From the NCBI RefSeq assembly GCF_013337765.1, contig NZ_VBSB01000010.1, forward strand, positions 744,001 to 808,000: a DNA stretch of 64,000 nucleotides, given 5' to 3'. A program made the position numbers and the translations under genes. Under the pieces are notes generated by a model, which had not been told where the DNA came from, did not search any database, and was given only the letters and a program-made list of their open reading frames with translations. The stretch comes from Mycolicibacterium sphagni. Its GTDB lineage: Bacteria; Actinomycetota; Actinomycetes; Mycobacteriales; Mycobacteriaceae. Below are positions 1 to 9,133 of the stretch, piece by piece (the stretch's first letter is position 1; every line of letters begins with the position of its first letter).

Positions 1-842
1 CCGGTGAGCAGGGCTACGGCCAGCGACAGGGTGGCTACCCCGAGCAAGGCGGCTACCCCGAGCAGGGTGGTTACGGCGGCGGCCAGGGCGGTTACCCCGG
101 CGGGCAGGGCTACGAGCAGCGCCCCCCGGCCGGTGGCGGCTACGGCGGCGGCCAGGGCGGTTACCCCGGCGACCAGGGCTACCGGCAGGGTCCGCCCCCC
201 GGCTACGGCGGTGGATACGGCCCGCCGCAGGGCGGCGGATACCCGCCCCAGGCTCCGCCGGCCAGTGACTACGACTACGGCCGCGGGCCCGGTCGGCACG
301 AAGACGCCGGCTACGGCCGGCCCGAGCCCCGCCCCGCCTACCCGGATCAGGGTGGCTATGAGCAGGGCGGTTACGGCCAACCTGCCGGCGGCTACGGCCG
401 TCAGGAGTACGGACAGCCCGAGTACGGTCGCGGCTACGAGCAGGGCGGTTACCCCGAGCAGGGTGGCCGCGATTACGACTACGGTCAGCCCGCAGGCGGT
501 GGCTACGGCGGTTACGCCCAGCCGCCGGCCCCGGGTGGCGACTACCCGTCCACCGGGCACGCGATCACCCTGCAGCTCGACGACGGCAGCGGGCGCACCT
601 ATCAGCTTCGCGAAGGTGCCAATGTCATCGGCCGCGGCCAGGACGCCCAGTTCCGGCTGCCCGACACCGGGGTATCCCGTCGGCATCTGGAGATCCGGTG
701 GGACGGCCAGGTCGCACTGCTGTCCGACCTGAATTCCACCAACGGGACCACGGTGAACAACGCGCCCGTGCAGGAGTGGCAACTGGCCGACGGGGACGTC
801 ATCCGGCTCGGACATTCCGAGATCATCGTCCGCGTCCACTGA
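1..842 (+). CDS. fhaA: FhaA, C-terminal part (FHA-domain phosphothreonine-binding protein), 5' end cut by the window
   Basis: Reading from base 3 gives an open frame to a TGA at 840-842. The first ~180 residues are a low-complexity linker of repeated QGGY/GGYP units. The last ~95 residues are a forkhead-associated domain with the conserved GRG, SRRH and STNGT motifs that bind phosphothreonine. In mycobacteria FhaA (Rv0020c) is a PknB substrate whose FHA domain binds the phosphorylated pseudokinase part of the MurJ fusion protein, encoded here at 36858-40439. The N-terminal domain lies outside the window. It sits upstream of the fhaB-pknB operon on the same strand, with 149 bp between the two. 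Confidence 0.93.
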   Translation, partial: GEQGYGQRQGGYPEQGGYPEQGGYGGGQGGYPGGQGYEQRPPAGGGYGGGQGGYPGDQGYRQGPPPGYGGGYGPPQGGGYPPQAPPASDYDYGRGPGRHEDAGYGRPEPRPAYPDQGGYEQGGYGQPAGGYGRQEYGQPEYGRGYEQGGYPEQGGRDYDYGQPAGGGYGGYAQPPAPGGDYPSTGHAITLQLDDGSGRTYQLREGANVIGRGQDAQFRLPDTGVSRRHLEIRWDGQVALLSDLNSTNGTTVNNAPVQEWQLADGDVIRLGHSEIIVRVH

Positions 843-991
843 GGTAGGCGGGCCGCGGCTTGGTTGATGCGGGAGTGGCTTCACCCGCGCACCCACCGGC
901 GTCCAAGTATCGTGACGGTGCCGAAGTCGGCCCGGTGCCTGCTGGTATCGCGGGAACGGCAAGCGGGGCACGAGGACGGAGAGGACGCCGG

Positions 992-1459
992 ATGCAGGGA
1001 CTAGTACTGCAGCTGACGCGCGCCGGCTTCCTGCTGTTGCTGTGGCTGTTCATCTGGTCTGTGCTGCGCATCCTGCGCAACGACATCTACGCCCCCACCG
1101 GTGCGGTGATGGTTCGCCGGGGCCTGGCGCTGCGCGGCACGCTGTTGCCGGCGCGCCAGCTGCGTGGCGCCGCCCGCTACCTGGTGGTGACCGACGGGGC
1201 GCTGGCCGGTACCCGGATCACCCTGGGCAGCCAGCCGGTCTTGATCGGCCGCGCGGATGACTCCACGCTGGTGCTCACCGACGATTACTCCTCCACCCGG
1301 CACGCCCGGCTCTCGCAGCGCGGTTCCGACTGGTACGTGGAAGACCTAGGATCGACCAACGGCACATACCTCGACAGGGCGAAGGTGACGACGGCAGTAC
1401 GCGTTCCGATTGGCACGCCGATTCACATCGGCAAGACGGTGATCGAGTTGCGCCCGTGA
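992..1459 (+). CDS. fhaB: FhaB/FipA, membrane-anchored FHA-domain protein
   Basis: 155 residues, the same length as M. tuberculosis Rv0019c. A hydrophobic segment at about residues 8-28 anchors it in the membrane. The C-terminal half is an FHA domain with GRADDS, STRHARL and GSTNGTYLD motifs, which recognises phosphothreonine peptides of division and wall-synthesis proteins. The ATG at 992 (MQGLVLQ) matches the conserved start of the family; the frame is open back to 860 but that part has no family resemblance. First gene of the kinase/wall operon, it overlaps pstP by four bases (GTGA). Predicted to act at the septum. Confidence 0.95.
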   Translation: MQGLVLQLTRAGFLLLLWLFIWSVLRILRNDIYAPTGAVMVRRGLALRGTLLPARQLRGAARYLVVTDGALAGTRITLGSQPVLIGRADDSTLVLTDDYSSTRHARLSQRGSDWYVEDLGSTNGTYLDRAKVTTAVRVPIGTPIHIGKTVIELRP

Positions 1460-3078
1460 CCCTTGTCCTTCGCTATGCCGCCCGCAGCGACCGCGGCCTG
1501 GTGCGCGCCAACAACGAAGACTCCGTGTACGCCGGTGCGCGCCTGCTGGCGCTTGCCGACGGCATGGGCGGGCACGCGGCCGGTGAGGTGGCCTCCCAGC
1601 TGGTGATCGCCGCGCTGGCCCATCTCGACGACGACGAACCCGGCGGCGACTTGCTGAGCAAGCTCGACGAGGCCGTGCACGAAGGCAATTCGGCGATCGC
1701 CGCGCACGTCGAGCTGGAGCCCGAGCTCGAGGGCATGGGCACCACTCTGACCGCAATCCTGTTCGCGGGCAACAGACTTGGGCTCGTCCACATCGGCGAC
1801 TCCCGCGGCTATCTGTTGCGTGACGGGGAGCTGGCGCAGATCACCAAGGACGACACCTTTGTGCAGACCCTCGTCGACGAGGGCCGCATCACCGCCGAAG
1901 AGGCGCACAGCCACCCGCAGCGCTCGCTGATCATGCGCGCGCTGACCGGCCACGAGGTGGAGCCGACGCTGATCATGCGGGAGGCCAAAGAGGGCGACCG
2001 CTATCTGCTGTGCTCCGACGGTCTGTCCGACCCGGTCAGCCAAGAGACCATCCTGGAGGCTCTACAGATCCCGGACGTCGCCGAAAGCGCCGACCGGTTG
2101 ATCGAGCTGGCCCTGCGCGGCGGCGGACCGGACAACGTCACCGTGGTGGTCGCCGACGTCGTAGACCACGACTACGGCGGCCAGACCCAGCCGATCCTGG
2201 CCGGCGCGGTCTCCGGCAACGACGACGACGTCGCGCCGCCCAACACCGCTGCCGGGCGCGCGTCGGCCATCAACCCTCGGCCCGCGGCCGCCAAGCGGGT
2301 CGTGGCCGAGCCCGAACCACCCGCCAAACCGCGCTCACGCCGCAGGATGACCATCGCCGTCGCGGTGATCCTGCTGCTCGCGCTGGCCGGGCTGGCGGTG
2401 GGCCGCCAGATCATCCGCAGTAACTATTACGTGAGCGCCCACGACGGCACGGTGGCGATCATGCGCGGTATCGAAGGGTCGATACTGACGTTCCCGCTAC
2501 AGGAGCCCTACCTGTTGGGCTGCCTCAACGACCGCAACGAGCTGTCCCAGATCAGCTACGGCCAGCCCACCGACTCGCTGGGCTGCCAGCTGATGCGGCT
2601 GCAGGACCTGCGCCCCTCCGAGCGCGCGCAGGTGACAGCCGGCCTGCCCGCAGGCAGCCTCGACGATGCCATCGGCCAGCTGCGCGAGTTGGCGCACAGC
2701 TCGCTGCTGCCGCCGTGCGCGCCGCCGCCGACCAGTACCCCGACCACCACCCCGGCACCGACGCCCACCCCGACACCGGCTCCGAGCGCACCCCCCGCGC
2801 CGGGGCCGTCGCCCAACTCGGCCCCGCCCGCGCCGACATCGGCATCCGCGCCGGCTCCCCCGGCAGCGCCGACGTCGACACCGACGCCGCCGGCACTGAG
2901 CGCGACTCTGGCACCGCCGGCGCCGACCGCCCCTGGCACCGCGCCGACGCCGACTGAAAGTGGCACCGCCACAAGCGGTTCCGCCGTTCCCGTGCCGCCG
3001 ACCAGTCCCGCGCCGACCGTGACGCAACTGCCCGCGGCGCCACAGAAACCGGGCACCGACTGCCGGGCGGCGGCATGA
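1456..3078 (+). CDS. pstP: PstP, PP2C-type Ser/Thr protein phosphatase
   Basis: 540 residues. Residues 1 to about 235 are a PP2C/PPM catalytic domain with metal-binding motifs ALADGMGGH (Asp35), HIGDSRGYL and GGGPDNVTVVV. A single membrane helix follows at about 299-316, then an extracellular part ending in a long Pro/Thr/Ala-rich tail from about residue 420. It is the main phosphatase that reverses PknA and PknB phosphorylation. GTG start overlaps the fhaB stop by 4 bp and its own stop overlaps rodA (ATGA), so the operon is translationally coupled. The tail is somewhat longer than in M. tuberculosis (514 aa in total there). Confidence 0.96.
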   Translation: MTLVLRYAARSDRGLVRANNEDSVYAGARLLALADGMGGHAAGEVASQLVIAALAHLDDDEPGGDLLSKLDEAVHEGNSAIAAHVELEPELEGMGTTLTAILFAGNRLGLVHIGDSRGYLLRDGELAQITKDDTFVQTLVDEGRITAEEAHSHPQRSLIMRALTGHEVEPTLIMREAKEGDRYLLCSDGLSDPVSQETILEALQIPDVAESADRLIELALRGGGPDNVTVVVADVVDHDYGGQTQPILAGAVSGNDDDVAPPNTAAGRASAINPRPAAAKRVVAEPEPPAKPRSRRRMTIAVAVILLLALAGLAVGRQIIRSNYYVSAHDGTVAIMRGIEGSILTFPLQEPYLLGCLNDRNELSQISYGQPTDSLGCQLMRLQDLRPSERAQVTAGLPAGSLDDAIGQLRELAHSSLLPPCAPPPTSTPTTTPAPTPTPTPAPSAPPAPGPSPNSAPPAPTSASAPAPPAAPTSTPTPPALSATLAPPAPTAPGTAPTPTESGTATSGSAVPVPPTSPAPTVTQLPAAPQKPGTDCRAAA

Positions 3079-4478
3079 GCACCCAACCGCAGGCACCCGT
3101 CACGCTGGCACCGACAACACCGACCCGGCGCAATGCCGAGCTGGCGCTGCTGTGCTTCGCCACGTTGATCATCGTCGTGGCGCTGCTGATCGTGGAGGCC
3201 AACCAGGAACAGGGCATCAGCTGGGACCTGGCCAGCTCCACGCTCGCCTTCCTCACCCTGTTCGTCTGCGCGCACCTGGCCATCCGGCGCTTCGCGCCCT
3301 ACGCCGACCCGGTGCTGCTACCCGTCGTGGCGCTCCTCAACGGCCTTGGCCTGGTGATGATTCACCGTCTCGACCTGATCGGCGGCGCGCTGACCTCGCA
3401 GCGCGGTCCCAGCGAAGAGCAGCAGATGTTGTGGACCCTGCTCGGGGTCGTCGGATTCTCGCTGGTCGTCGTGTTCCTCAAGGACCACCGCATCCTGGCC
3501 CGCTACGGCTACACCTTCGGGCTGGTCGGCCTTGTGCTGCTGGCGATTCCGGCTCTGCTGCCCGCCCACTTCTCCGAGACCAACGGCGCCAAGATCTGGA
3601 TTCGCTTGCCGGGCTTCAGTATTCAGCCTGCCGAGTTCTCCAAGATCCTGCTGCTGATCTTCTTCGCCGCCGTCCTGGTTGCCAAGCGCGACGTGTTCAC
3701 CAGCGCAGGCAAGCACTTCCTGGGCACCGACGTGCCTCGGCCGCGTGATCTCGCCCCGCTGCTGGTCGCATGGATCGTCTCCGTCGGCGTCATGGTCTTC
3801 GAGAAGGATCTGGGCACCTCGCTGCTGCTGTACGCGTCGTTCCTGGTGATGGTCTACATCGCCACCGAACGGTTCAGCTGGGTGGTGATCGGCCTGACGC
3901 TGTTCGCCGCGGGCAGCGTGGCGGCCTACTACTTGTTCGGCCATGTTCGCGTCCGGGTGCAGACGTGGCTGGATCCGTTCGGTGACCCCGAGGGCGCCGG
4001 ATACCAGATGGTGCAGTCGCAGTTCAGCTTCGCCACCGGGGGCATCTTCGGCACCGGGCTGGGCAATGGCCAGCCGGGCACCGTTCCCGCCGCCTCGACC
4101 GACTTCATCATCGCCGCGGTCGGCGAGGAGCTCGGTCTGGTCGGCCTGGCCGGCGTCCTGATGCTGTACACGATCGTGATCGTGCGCGGGCTGCGCACCG
4201 CGATCGCCGTGCGGGACAGCTTCGGCAAGCTGCTGGCCGCCGGACTGGCCTCGACCCTGGCGATCCAGCTGTTCATCGTCGTCGGCGGGGTCACCGGGCT
4301 GATCCCGCTGACCGGCCTGACCACCCCGTGGATGTCCTACGGCGGCTCGTCACTGGTGGCCAACTATCTGCTGCTGGCGATCCTGGTCAAGATCTCGCAC
4401 GCCGCCCGGCGCCCGCTCATCACCAACCCGCACGCGTCGATCGCGGCCTCCAGCACAGAGGTGATCGAGCGGGTATGA
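3075..4478 (+). CDS. rodA: RodA, SEDS-family peptidoglycan glycosyltransferase
   Basis: 467 residues with about ten hydrophobic membrane segments typical of the FtsW/RodA/SpoVE family. The C-terminal half has the family signature around GVTGLIPLTGLTTPWMSYGG. SEDS proteins polymerise lipid II into glycan strands and work with a class B PBP, here the next gene pbpA. The ATG overlaps the pstP stop (ATGA), and the stop overlaps the pbpA start in the same way, keeping the synthase pair in fixed ratio with the kinase system. Length agrees with M. tuberculosis Rv0017c (469 aa). Confidence 0.96.
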   Translation: MSTQPQAPVTLAPTTPTRRNAELALLCFATLIIVVALLIVEANQEQGISWDLASSTLAFLTLFVCAHLAIRRFAPYADPVLLPVVALLNGLGLVMIHRLDLIGGALTSQRGPSEEQQMLWTLLGVVGFSLVVVFLKDHRILARYGYTFGLVGLVLLAIPALLPAHFSETNGAKIWIRLPGFSIQPAEFSKILLLIFFAAVLVAKRDVFTSAGKHFLGTDVPRPRDLAPLLVAWIVSVGVMVFEKDLGTSLLLYASFLVMVYIATERFSWVVIGLTLFAAGSVAAYYLFGHVRVRVQTWLDPFGDPEGAGYQMVQSQFSFATGGIFGTGLGNGQPGTVPAASTDFIIAAVGEELGLVGLAGVLMLYTIVIVRGLRTAIAVRDSFGKLLAAGLASTLAIQLFIVVGGVTGLIPLTGLTTPWMSYGGSSLVANYLLLAILVKISHAARRPLITNPHASIAASSTEVIERV

Positions 4479-5950
4479 ACACTTCACTGCGCCGCATATC
4501 GGTGATGATCATGGCGTTGATCGTGCTGCTGCTGCTCAACGCGACGATCACCCAGGTCTTCAAGGCCGACGGCCTGCGCGCCGATCCGCGTAACCAGCGG
4601 GTGCTGCTCGACGAGTACTCCCGCCAGCGCGGCCAGATCACCGCAGGCGGGCAGCTGCTGGCGTATTCGGTGTCCACCAACGGCCACTACCGGTTCCTCC
4701 GGGTGTACCCGAATCCCTATGTGTACGCACCGATTACCGGTTTCTACTCGCTGCGCTACTCCAGCACCGGGCTGGAGCGCGCCGAGGACGGCATCCTCAA
4801 CGGTTCCGATCAGCGGCTGTTCGGACGCCGGCTGGCCGACTTCTTCACCGGCCGCGACCCGCGCGGCGGCAACGTCGACACGACGATCGTGCCGCGGATC
4901 CAGCAGGCGGCCTGGGAGGCCTTGCAGCAGGGCTGCACCGGCGGATGCCGCGGCTCGGTGGTGGCGATCGAGCCGTCCACCGGCAAGGTGCTGGCGATGG
5001 TGTCTTCGCCGTCGTACGACCCCAATCTGCTGGCCACCCACGACACCGAGGAGCAGGGCACCGCCTGGCAGCAGCTGCGCGACGATCCCGCCTCGCCGCT
5101 GACCAACCGGGCCATCGCCGAGACCTTCCCGCCGGGCTCGACGTTCAAGGTGATCACCACCGCCGCCGCGCTGCAGTCCGGTGTGACCGATACCGATCAG
5201 CTCACCAGCGCTCCGCAGATTCAGCTGCCGAACAGCACGGCCACCTTGGAGAACTACGGCGGCACCCCGTGCGGCAACGGCCCGACGGCCTCGCTGCGAG
5301 AGGCCTTCGCCCGATCTTGCAATACAGCTTTCGTTGAACTGGGTATCCGAGTGGGTGCCGACGCCCTGCGCAGTGCCGCGCAGGCGTTCGGGTTCGACAG
5401 CCCACCAGCACCGATCCCGCTGGAGGTCGCGGAGTCGACCATCGGCCCGATGTCCGACGCCGCCGCGCTGGGAATGTCGAGCATGGGCCAGAAGGACGTG
5501 GCGGTGACACCCTTGCAGAACGCGTTGGTGGCGGCGGCGATCGCCAATTCCGGTGTGATGATGCAGCCGTACCTGGTGGACAGCCTCAAAGGACCGGACT
5601 TGTCCAACATCAGTACTGCTCCGCCTCAGGAGCAACGGCGCGCCGTTTCGCAGCAGGTCGCGGCTAAACTCACAGATTTGATGGTCGGCGCCGAGCAGAT
5701 GACCCAGCAGAAAGGGGCGATTCCCGGCGTGCAGATCGCATCGAAGACGGGCACCGCTGAGCACGGCTCCGACCCCCGCAACACCCCGCCGCACGCCTGG
5801 TACATCGCGTTCGCGCCGGCCCAAAGCCCCAAGGTGGCGGTGTCGGTGCTGATCGAGAACGGCGGCGACCGACTCAACGCGACAGGCGGAGCGCTGGCCG
5901 CGCCGGTCGGACGGGCAACGATCGCCGCGGCATTGCAGGGGGCATCGTGA
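4475..5950 (+). CDS. pbpA: PbpA, class B penicillin-binding protein (D,D-transpeptidase)
   Basis: 491 residues from the ATG at 4475, the same length as M. tuberculosis PbpA. An N-terminal membrane anchor lies at about residues 9-26. The transpeptidase motifs are all present: S222-T-F-K225 (acylated Ser), S281-C-N283 and K424-T-G426. It cross-links peptidoglycan at the septum and pole as partner of RodA. The frame is open back to 4328, but that would overlap rodA by 150 bp; the ATGA overlap at 4475 is the right junction. Unlike the other junctions in the operon, the pbpA stop no longer overlaps the next gene (see the duplication at 5948-5993). Confidence 0.96.
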   Translation: MNTSLRRISVMIMALIVLLLLNATITQVFKADGLRADPRNQRVLLDEYSRQRGQITAGGQLLAYSVSTNGHYRFLRVYPNPYVYAPITGFYSLRYSSTGLERAEDGILNGSDQRLFGRRLADFFTGRDPRGGNVDTTIVPRIQQAAWEALQQGCTGGCRGSVVAIEPSTGKVLAMVSSPSYDPNLLATHDTEEQGTAWQQLRDDPASPLTNRAIAETFPPGSTFKVITTAAALQSGVTDTDQLTSAPQIQLPNSTATLENYGGTPCGNGPTASLREAFARSCNTAFVELGIRVGADALRSAAQAFGFDSPPAPIPLEVAESTIGPMSDAAALGMSSMGQKDVAVTPLQNALVAAAIANSGVMMQPYLVDSLKGPDLSNISTAPPQEQRRAVSQQVAAKLTDLMVGAEQMTQQKGAIPGVQIASKTGTAEHGSDPRNTPPHAWYIAFAPAQSPKVAVSVLIENGGDRLNATGGALAAPVGRATIAAALQGAS

Positions 5951-5993
5951 CCCCCCGCAGGCGAGCGAAGCGAGGCAAGCAATGACCCCCCGC
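5948..5993 (+). repeat. Direct duplication at the pbpA/pknA junction
   Basis: TGACCCCCCGC occurs at 5948-5958 and again at 5983-5993, 35 bp apart, around a 24-bp GC-rich insert containing GGCGAGCGAAGCGAGG. The first copy contains the pbpA stop (GTGA) and still spells the first codons of pknA (GTG ACC CCC CGC). The second copy follows the A of the present ATG. This looks like a 35-bp insertion/duplication that separated a GTGA-overlapping gene pair. Confidence 0.75.
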
Positions 5994-7262
5994 GTAGGAG
6001 TGACGCTGTCGGGCCGGTATCGGCTGCAGCGGCTGATCGCGACCGGCGGTATGGGCCAGGTGTGGGAGGCCGTCGACAGCCGGCTGGGACGCCGGGTCGC
6101 GGTCAAGGTGCTCAAGGCGGAGTTCTCCTCTGACCCCGAGTTCATCGAACGGTTCCGCGCCGAAGCGCGCACGGTCGCGATGCTCAACCACCCGGGCATC
6201 GCCGCCGTGCACGACTACGGCGAGACCGATATGGACGGCGAAGGCCGCACCGCCTACCTGGTGATGGAACTCATCAACGGTGAACCGCTGAACTCGGTGA
6301 TCAAGCGCACCGGCCGGTTGTCGCTGCGGCACGCGTTGGACATGCTCGAACAGACCGGACGCGCCCTGCAGGTGGCCCACGCCGCCGGCCTGGTGCACCG
6401 CGACGTCAAGCCCGGCAACATCCTCATCACGCCGACCGGGCAGGTGAAGCTCACCGACTTCGGTATCGCCAAGGCCGTCGACGCCGCCCCGGTCACCCAG
6501 ACCGGAATGGTGATGGGCACCGCCCAGTACATCGCGCCCGAGCAGGCACTGGGTCACGACGCGACCGCTGCGAGTGACGTGTATGCCCTGGGAGTTGTTG
6601 GCTACGAGGCAGTTTCGGGCAAGCGGCCGTTCATCGGCGACGGCGCGCTGACGGTGGCGATGAAGCACATCAAGGAGACGCCCGCACCGCTGCCGGCCGA
6701 CCTGCCACCCAACGTGCGCGAGCTGATCGAGATCACCCTGGTGAAGAACCCGGGTATGCGCTATCGCAACGGCGGGCAGTTCGCCGACGCGGTGGCCTCG
6801 GTACGAGCCGGCCGGCGCCCACCGCGGCCCAACTCCTCGCCGACGATCCGCGCGACGCCCGCGGCGATCCCTGGCAGCTCACCTCGGATGCCGGCCGCTG
6901 CCCCCACCACCGGGATGCGCCCTCGCGCGAACACCGGCAGCCACCGGCCGCCACCACCGCGGCGCACTTTCTCTTCGGGTCAGCGGGCCCTGCTCTGGGC
7001 CGCTGGGGTGCTGGGCGCGCTGGCGATCATCAGCGCGATCCTGATCGTGCTCGCCGACCGTAAAGACAGCACGCCGGTGCAGCGTACCGAGACCGAAACG
7101 GTGCAACCGACCCCCACACCTCAGTCGGCTCCCACCGGTTGGACGAAAGACCCGCTCACAGGTAAAGGTGGAGGACAGATCGGGGTAATCCGATTCACGG
7201 CTGGCAGCGTGGCTATTACTGAGCTGACCGCGCCCAATCGAAACGACGAGAAACCGCGATGA
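5982..7262 (+). CDS. pknA: PknA, membrane Ser/Thr protein kinase
   Basis: 426 residues. Kinase domain at about 13-275: glycine loop ATGGMGQV, catalytic Lys42 (VAVKVLK), HRDVKPGN with Asp141, DFG at 159. A Pro/Arg-rich juxtamembrane stretch precedes one membrane helix at about 336-358 and a short extracellular tail. PknA phosphorylates growth and division proteins (Wag31, MurD, FtsZ and PknB-pathway members are known targets). Start chosen at ATG 5982 (MTPRVGVTLSGRY), which matches the family. The stop overlaps pknB by ATGA. The ancestral start was probably the GTG at 5947 overlapping pbpA. Confidence 0.96.
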   Translation: MTPRVGVTLSGRYRLQRLIATGGMGQVWEAVDSRLGRRVAVKVLKAEFSSDPEFIERFRAEARTVAMLNHPGIAAVHDYGETDMDGEGRTAYLVMELINGEPLNSVIKRTGRLSLRHALDMLEQTGRALQVAHAAGLVHRDVKPGNILITPTGQVKLTDFGIAKAVDAAPVTQTGMVMGTAQYIAPEQALGHDATAASDVYALGVVGYEAVSGKRPFIGDGALTVAMKHIKETPAPLPADLPPNVRELIEITLVKNPGMRYRNGGQFADAVASVRAGRRPPRPNSSPTIRATPAAIPGSSPRMPAAAPTTGMRPRANTGSHRPPPPRRTFSSGQRALLWAAGVLGALAIISAILIVLADRKDSTPVQRTETETVQPTPTPQSAPTGWTKDPLTGKGGGQIGVIRFTAGSVAITELTAPNRNDEKPR

Positions 7263-9133
7263 CCACCCCACAGCACCTGTCCGACCGCTACGAGCTGGGA
7301 GAGATCCTCGGCTTCGGTGGCATGTCCGAGGTGCACATGGGCCGCGACACCCGGCTGCACCGGGATGTCGCGGTCAAGGTGCTGCGCGCCGACCTCGCCC
7401 GTGACCCCAGCTTCTATCTGCGGTTCCGCCGCGAGGCGCAGAACGCCGCCGCGCTGAACCATCCCGCGATCGTGGCGGTCTACGACACCGGCGAGGCCGA
7501 CACCGGCAACGGTCCGCTGCCCTACATCGTGATGGAGTACGTCGACGGTGTCACCCTGCGCGACATCGTCCACTCCGACGGCCCGATGCCCTACCGACGG
7601 GCCATCGAGGTCATCGCAGACGCCTGTCAGGCGCTGAACTTCAGCCACCAGCACGGCATCATCCACCGCGACGTCAAGCCGGCCAACATCATGATCTCCA
7701 AGACCGGCGCGGTGAAGGTGATGGACTTCGGCATCGCCCGGGCGCTCGCCGACGCCAACAACGTCACGCAGACCGCAGCGGTGATCGGCACCGCGCAGTA
7801 CCTCTCTCCTGAACAAGCGCGCGGCGAGAAGGTCGACGCCCGCTCCGACGTCTACTCACTGGGCTGCGTCCTCTACGAGTTGCTCACCGGGGAGCCGCCG
7901 TTCGTCGGTGATTCGCCGGTGGCGGTGGCCTACCAACATGTCCGCGAGGATCCCGTGCCGCCGTCGGCGAAGCATCCGGGTATCTCCCCGGAGCTCGACG
8001 CGGTCGTGCTAAAGGCGCTGGCCAAGAACCCGGATAACCGCTACCAGACCGCTGCCGAGATGCGGACCGACCTGGTTCGCGTGCACAACGGCGAAGCTCC
8101 CGAGGCGCCCAAGGTGTTCAGCGCCGCCGAGCGGACCTCCATGCTCAACGCGCCGGCGGTGCCCCCGCGCGGCGACGACACCGACGAAATTCCGCGGACG
8201 GCCCGCTTCGTCGAGAACGACCGCGCCGGCGGGTCGATCGGCCGCTGGCTGATCGTCGTCGCCGTGCTGGCCATCCTCACCGTCGTGGTGACGATCGGCA
8301 TCAACATGGTCAGCGGCAGCCCACGCGACGTGCAGATCCCCGACGTGCGCGGCCAGTCCAAAGCCGACGCGATCGTGGCGCTGCAGAACAAGGGCTTCAA
8401 GATCCGCACCAACACCAAGCCTGACAGCACCGTGCCGCCCGAGATGGTGATCGACACCGACCCGTCCGCCAATTCGATGGCCAGTGCCGGCGACGACGTC
8501 GTGATCAACGTCTCGACCGGTCCTGATCAGCGCGAGGTGCCCGACTGCGCGGCGCTGTCGACCGCCGACTGCATCAAGAAGCTCAAAGACGCCGGGTTCG
8601 GCAAGTTCAAGCAGACGAACTCGGCTTCCAAGCCCGAGGACAAGGATCGGGTGCTGTCCACCGTGCCGCCTGCCAATCAGCTGTCGGCGATCACCAACGA
8701 GATCACCATCGTGATCGGGACCGGGCCGCAGAACGCTGAGGTTCCGGTGGTCGCCGGGCAGACCATCGATGTGGCCCAGCAGATTCTCACCACGTCAGGC
8801 TTCGTGAAGTTCGTGCCGGTGCCGACGGACAGTACCGAGCCGGCCGGCCAGGTGATCGGCACCGACCCTGCGAACGGGCAGACAGTGCCTCAGGACACCC
8901 CGATCCAGATCAAGGTGTCCAAGGGCAACCAGTTCATCATGCCGGACCTCAAGAATCAGTTCTGGCTGGACGCCGAACCCAACCTGCGTGCGCTGGGCTG
9001 GACCGGTCCATTCATCAAGGGTCCCGACGTTCAGAACAGCGGGGTCCGCAGCAATGGCGTGGTTACCCAGAGCCCGCCGGCTGGCGCCGCGGTGAACTTC
9101 GGGGCAACGGTCACCCTCAGCTTTGCGTCGTAG
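7259..9133 (+). CDS. pknB: PknB, PASTA-domain Ser/Thr protein kinase
   Basis: 624 residues. Kinase domain with Lys40, an HRDVKPAN loop and DFG (Asp156); the activation loop has the autophosphorylated pair Thr170/Thr172 (VTQTAAV), one position earlier than in M. tuberculosis because of a one-residue gap. One membrane helix at about 330-350 is followed by four extracellular PASTA repeats that sense muropeptides or lipid II. It phosphorylates CwlM, FhaA, the MurJ fusion and others to control wall synthesis. Last gene of the operon. Its 3' end overlaps the convergent trpG reading frame by 17 bp. Confidence 0.97.
   Translation: MTTPQHLSDRYELGEILGFGGMSEVHMGRDTRLHRDVAVKVLRADLARDPSFYLRFRREAQNAAALNHPAIVAVYDTGEADTGNGPLPYIVMEYVDGVTLRDIVHSDGPMPYRRAIEVIADACQALNFSHQHGIIHRDVKPANIMISKTGAVKVMDFGIARALADANNVTQTAAVIGTAQYLSPEQARGEKVDARSDVYSLGCVLYELLTGEPPFVGDSPVAVAYQHVREDPVPPSAKHPGISPELDAVVLKALAKNPDNRYQTAAEMRTDLVRVHNGEAPEAPKVFSAAERTSMLNAPAVPPRGDDTDEIPRTARFVENDRAGGSIGRWLIVVAVLAILTVVVTIGINMVSGSPRDVQIPDVRGQSKADAIVALQNKGFKIRTNTKPDSTVPPEMVIDTDPSANSMASAGDDVVINVSTGPDQREVPDCAALSTADCIKKLKDAGFGKFKQTNSASKPEDKDRVLSTVPPANQLSAITNEITIVIGTGPQNAEVPVVAGQTIDVAQQILTTSGFVKFVPVPTDSTEPAGQVIGTDPANGQTVPQDTPIQIKVSKGNQFIMPDLKNQFWLDAEPNLRALGWTGPFIKGPDVQNSGVRSNGVVTQSPPAGAAVNFGATVTLSFAS

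Noticed and set aside
4..580. Possible CRISPR-like or satellite repeat at the window start
   Set aside because: The periodicity is the QGGY codon repeat of the FhaA linker; unit lengths vary and there are no spacers.
4484..6199. 571-codon frame antisense to pbpA and pknA
   Set aside because: Spans two real genes on the other strand and has no family features.
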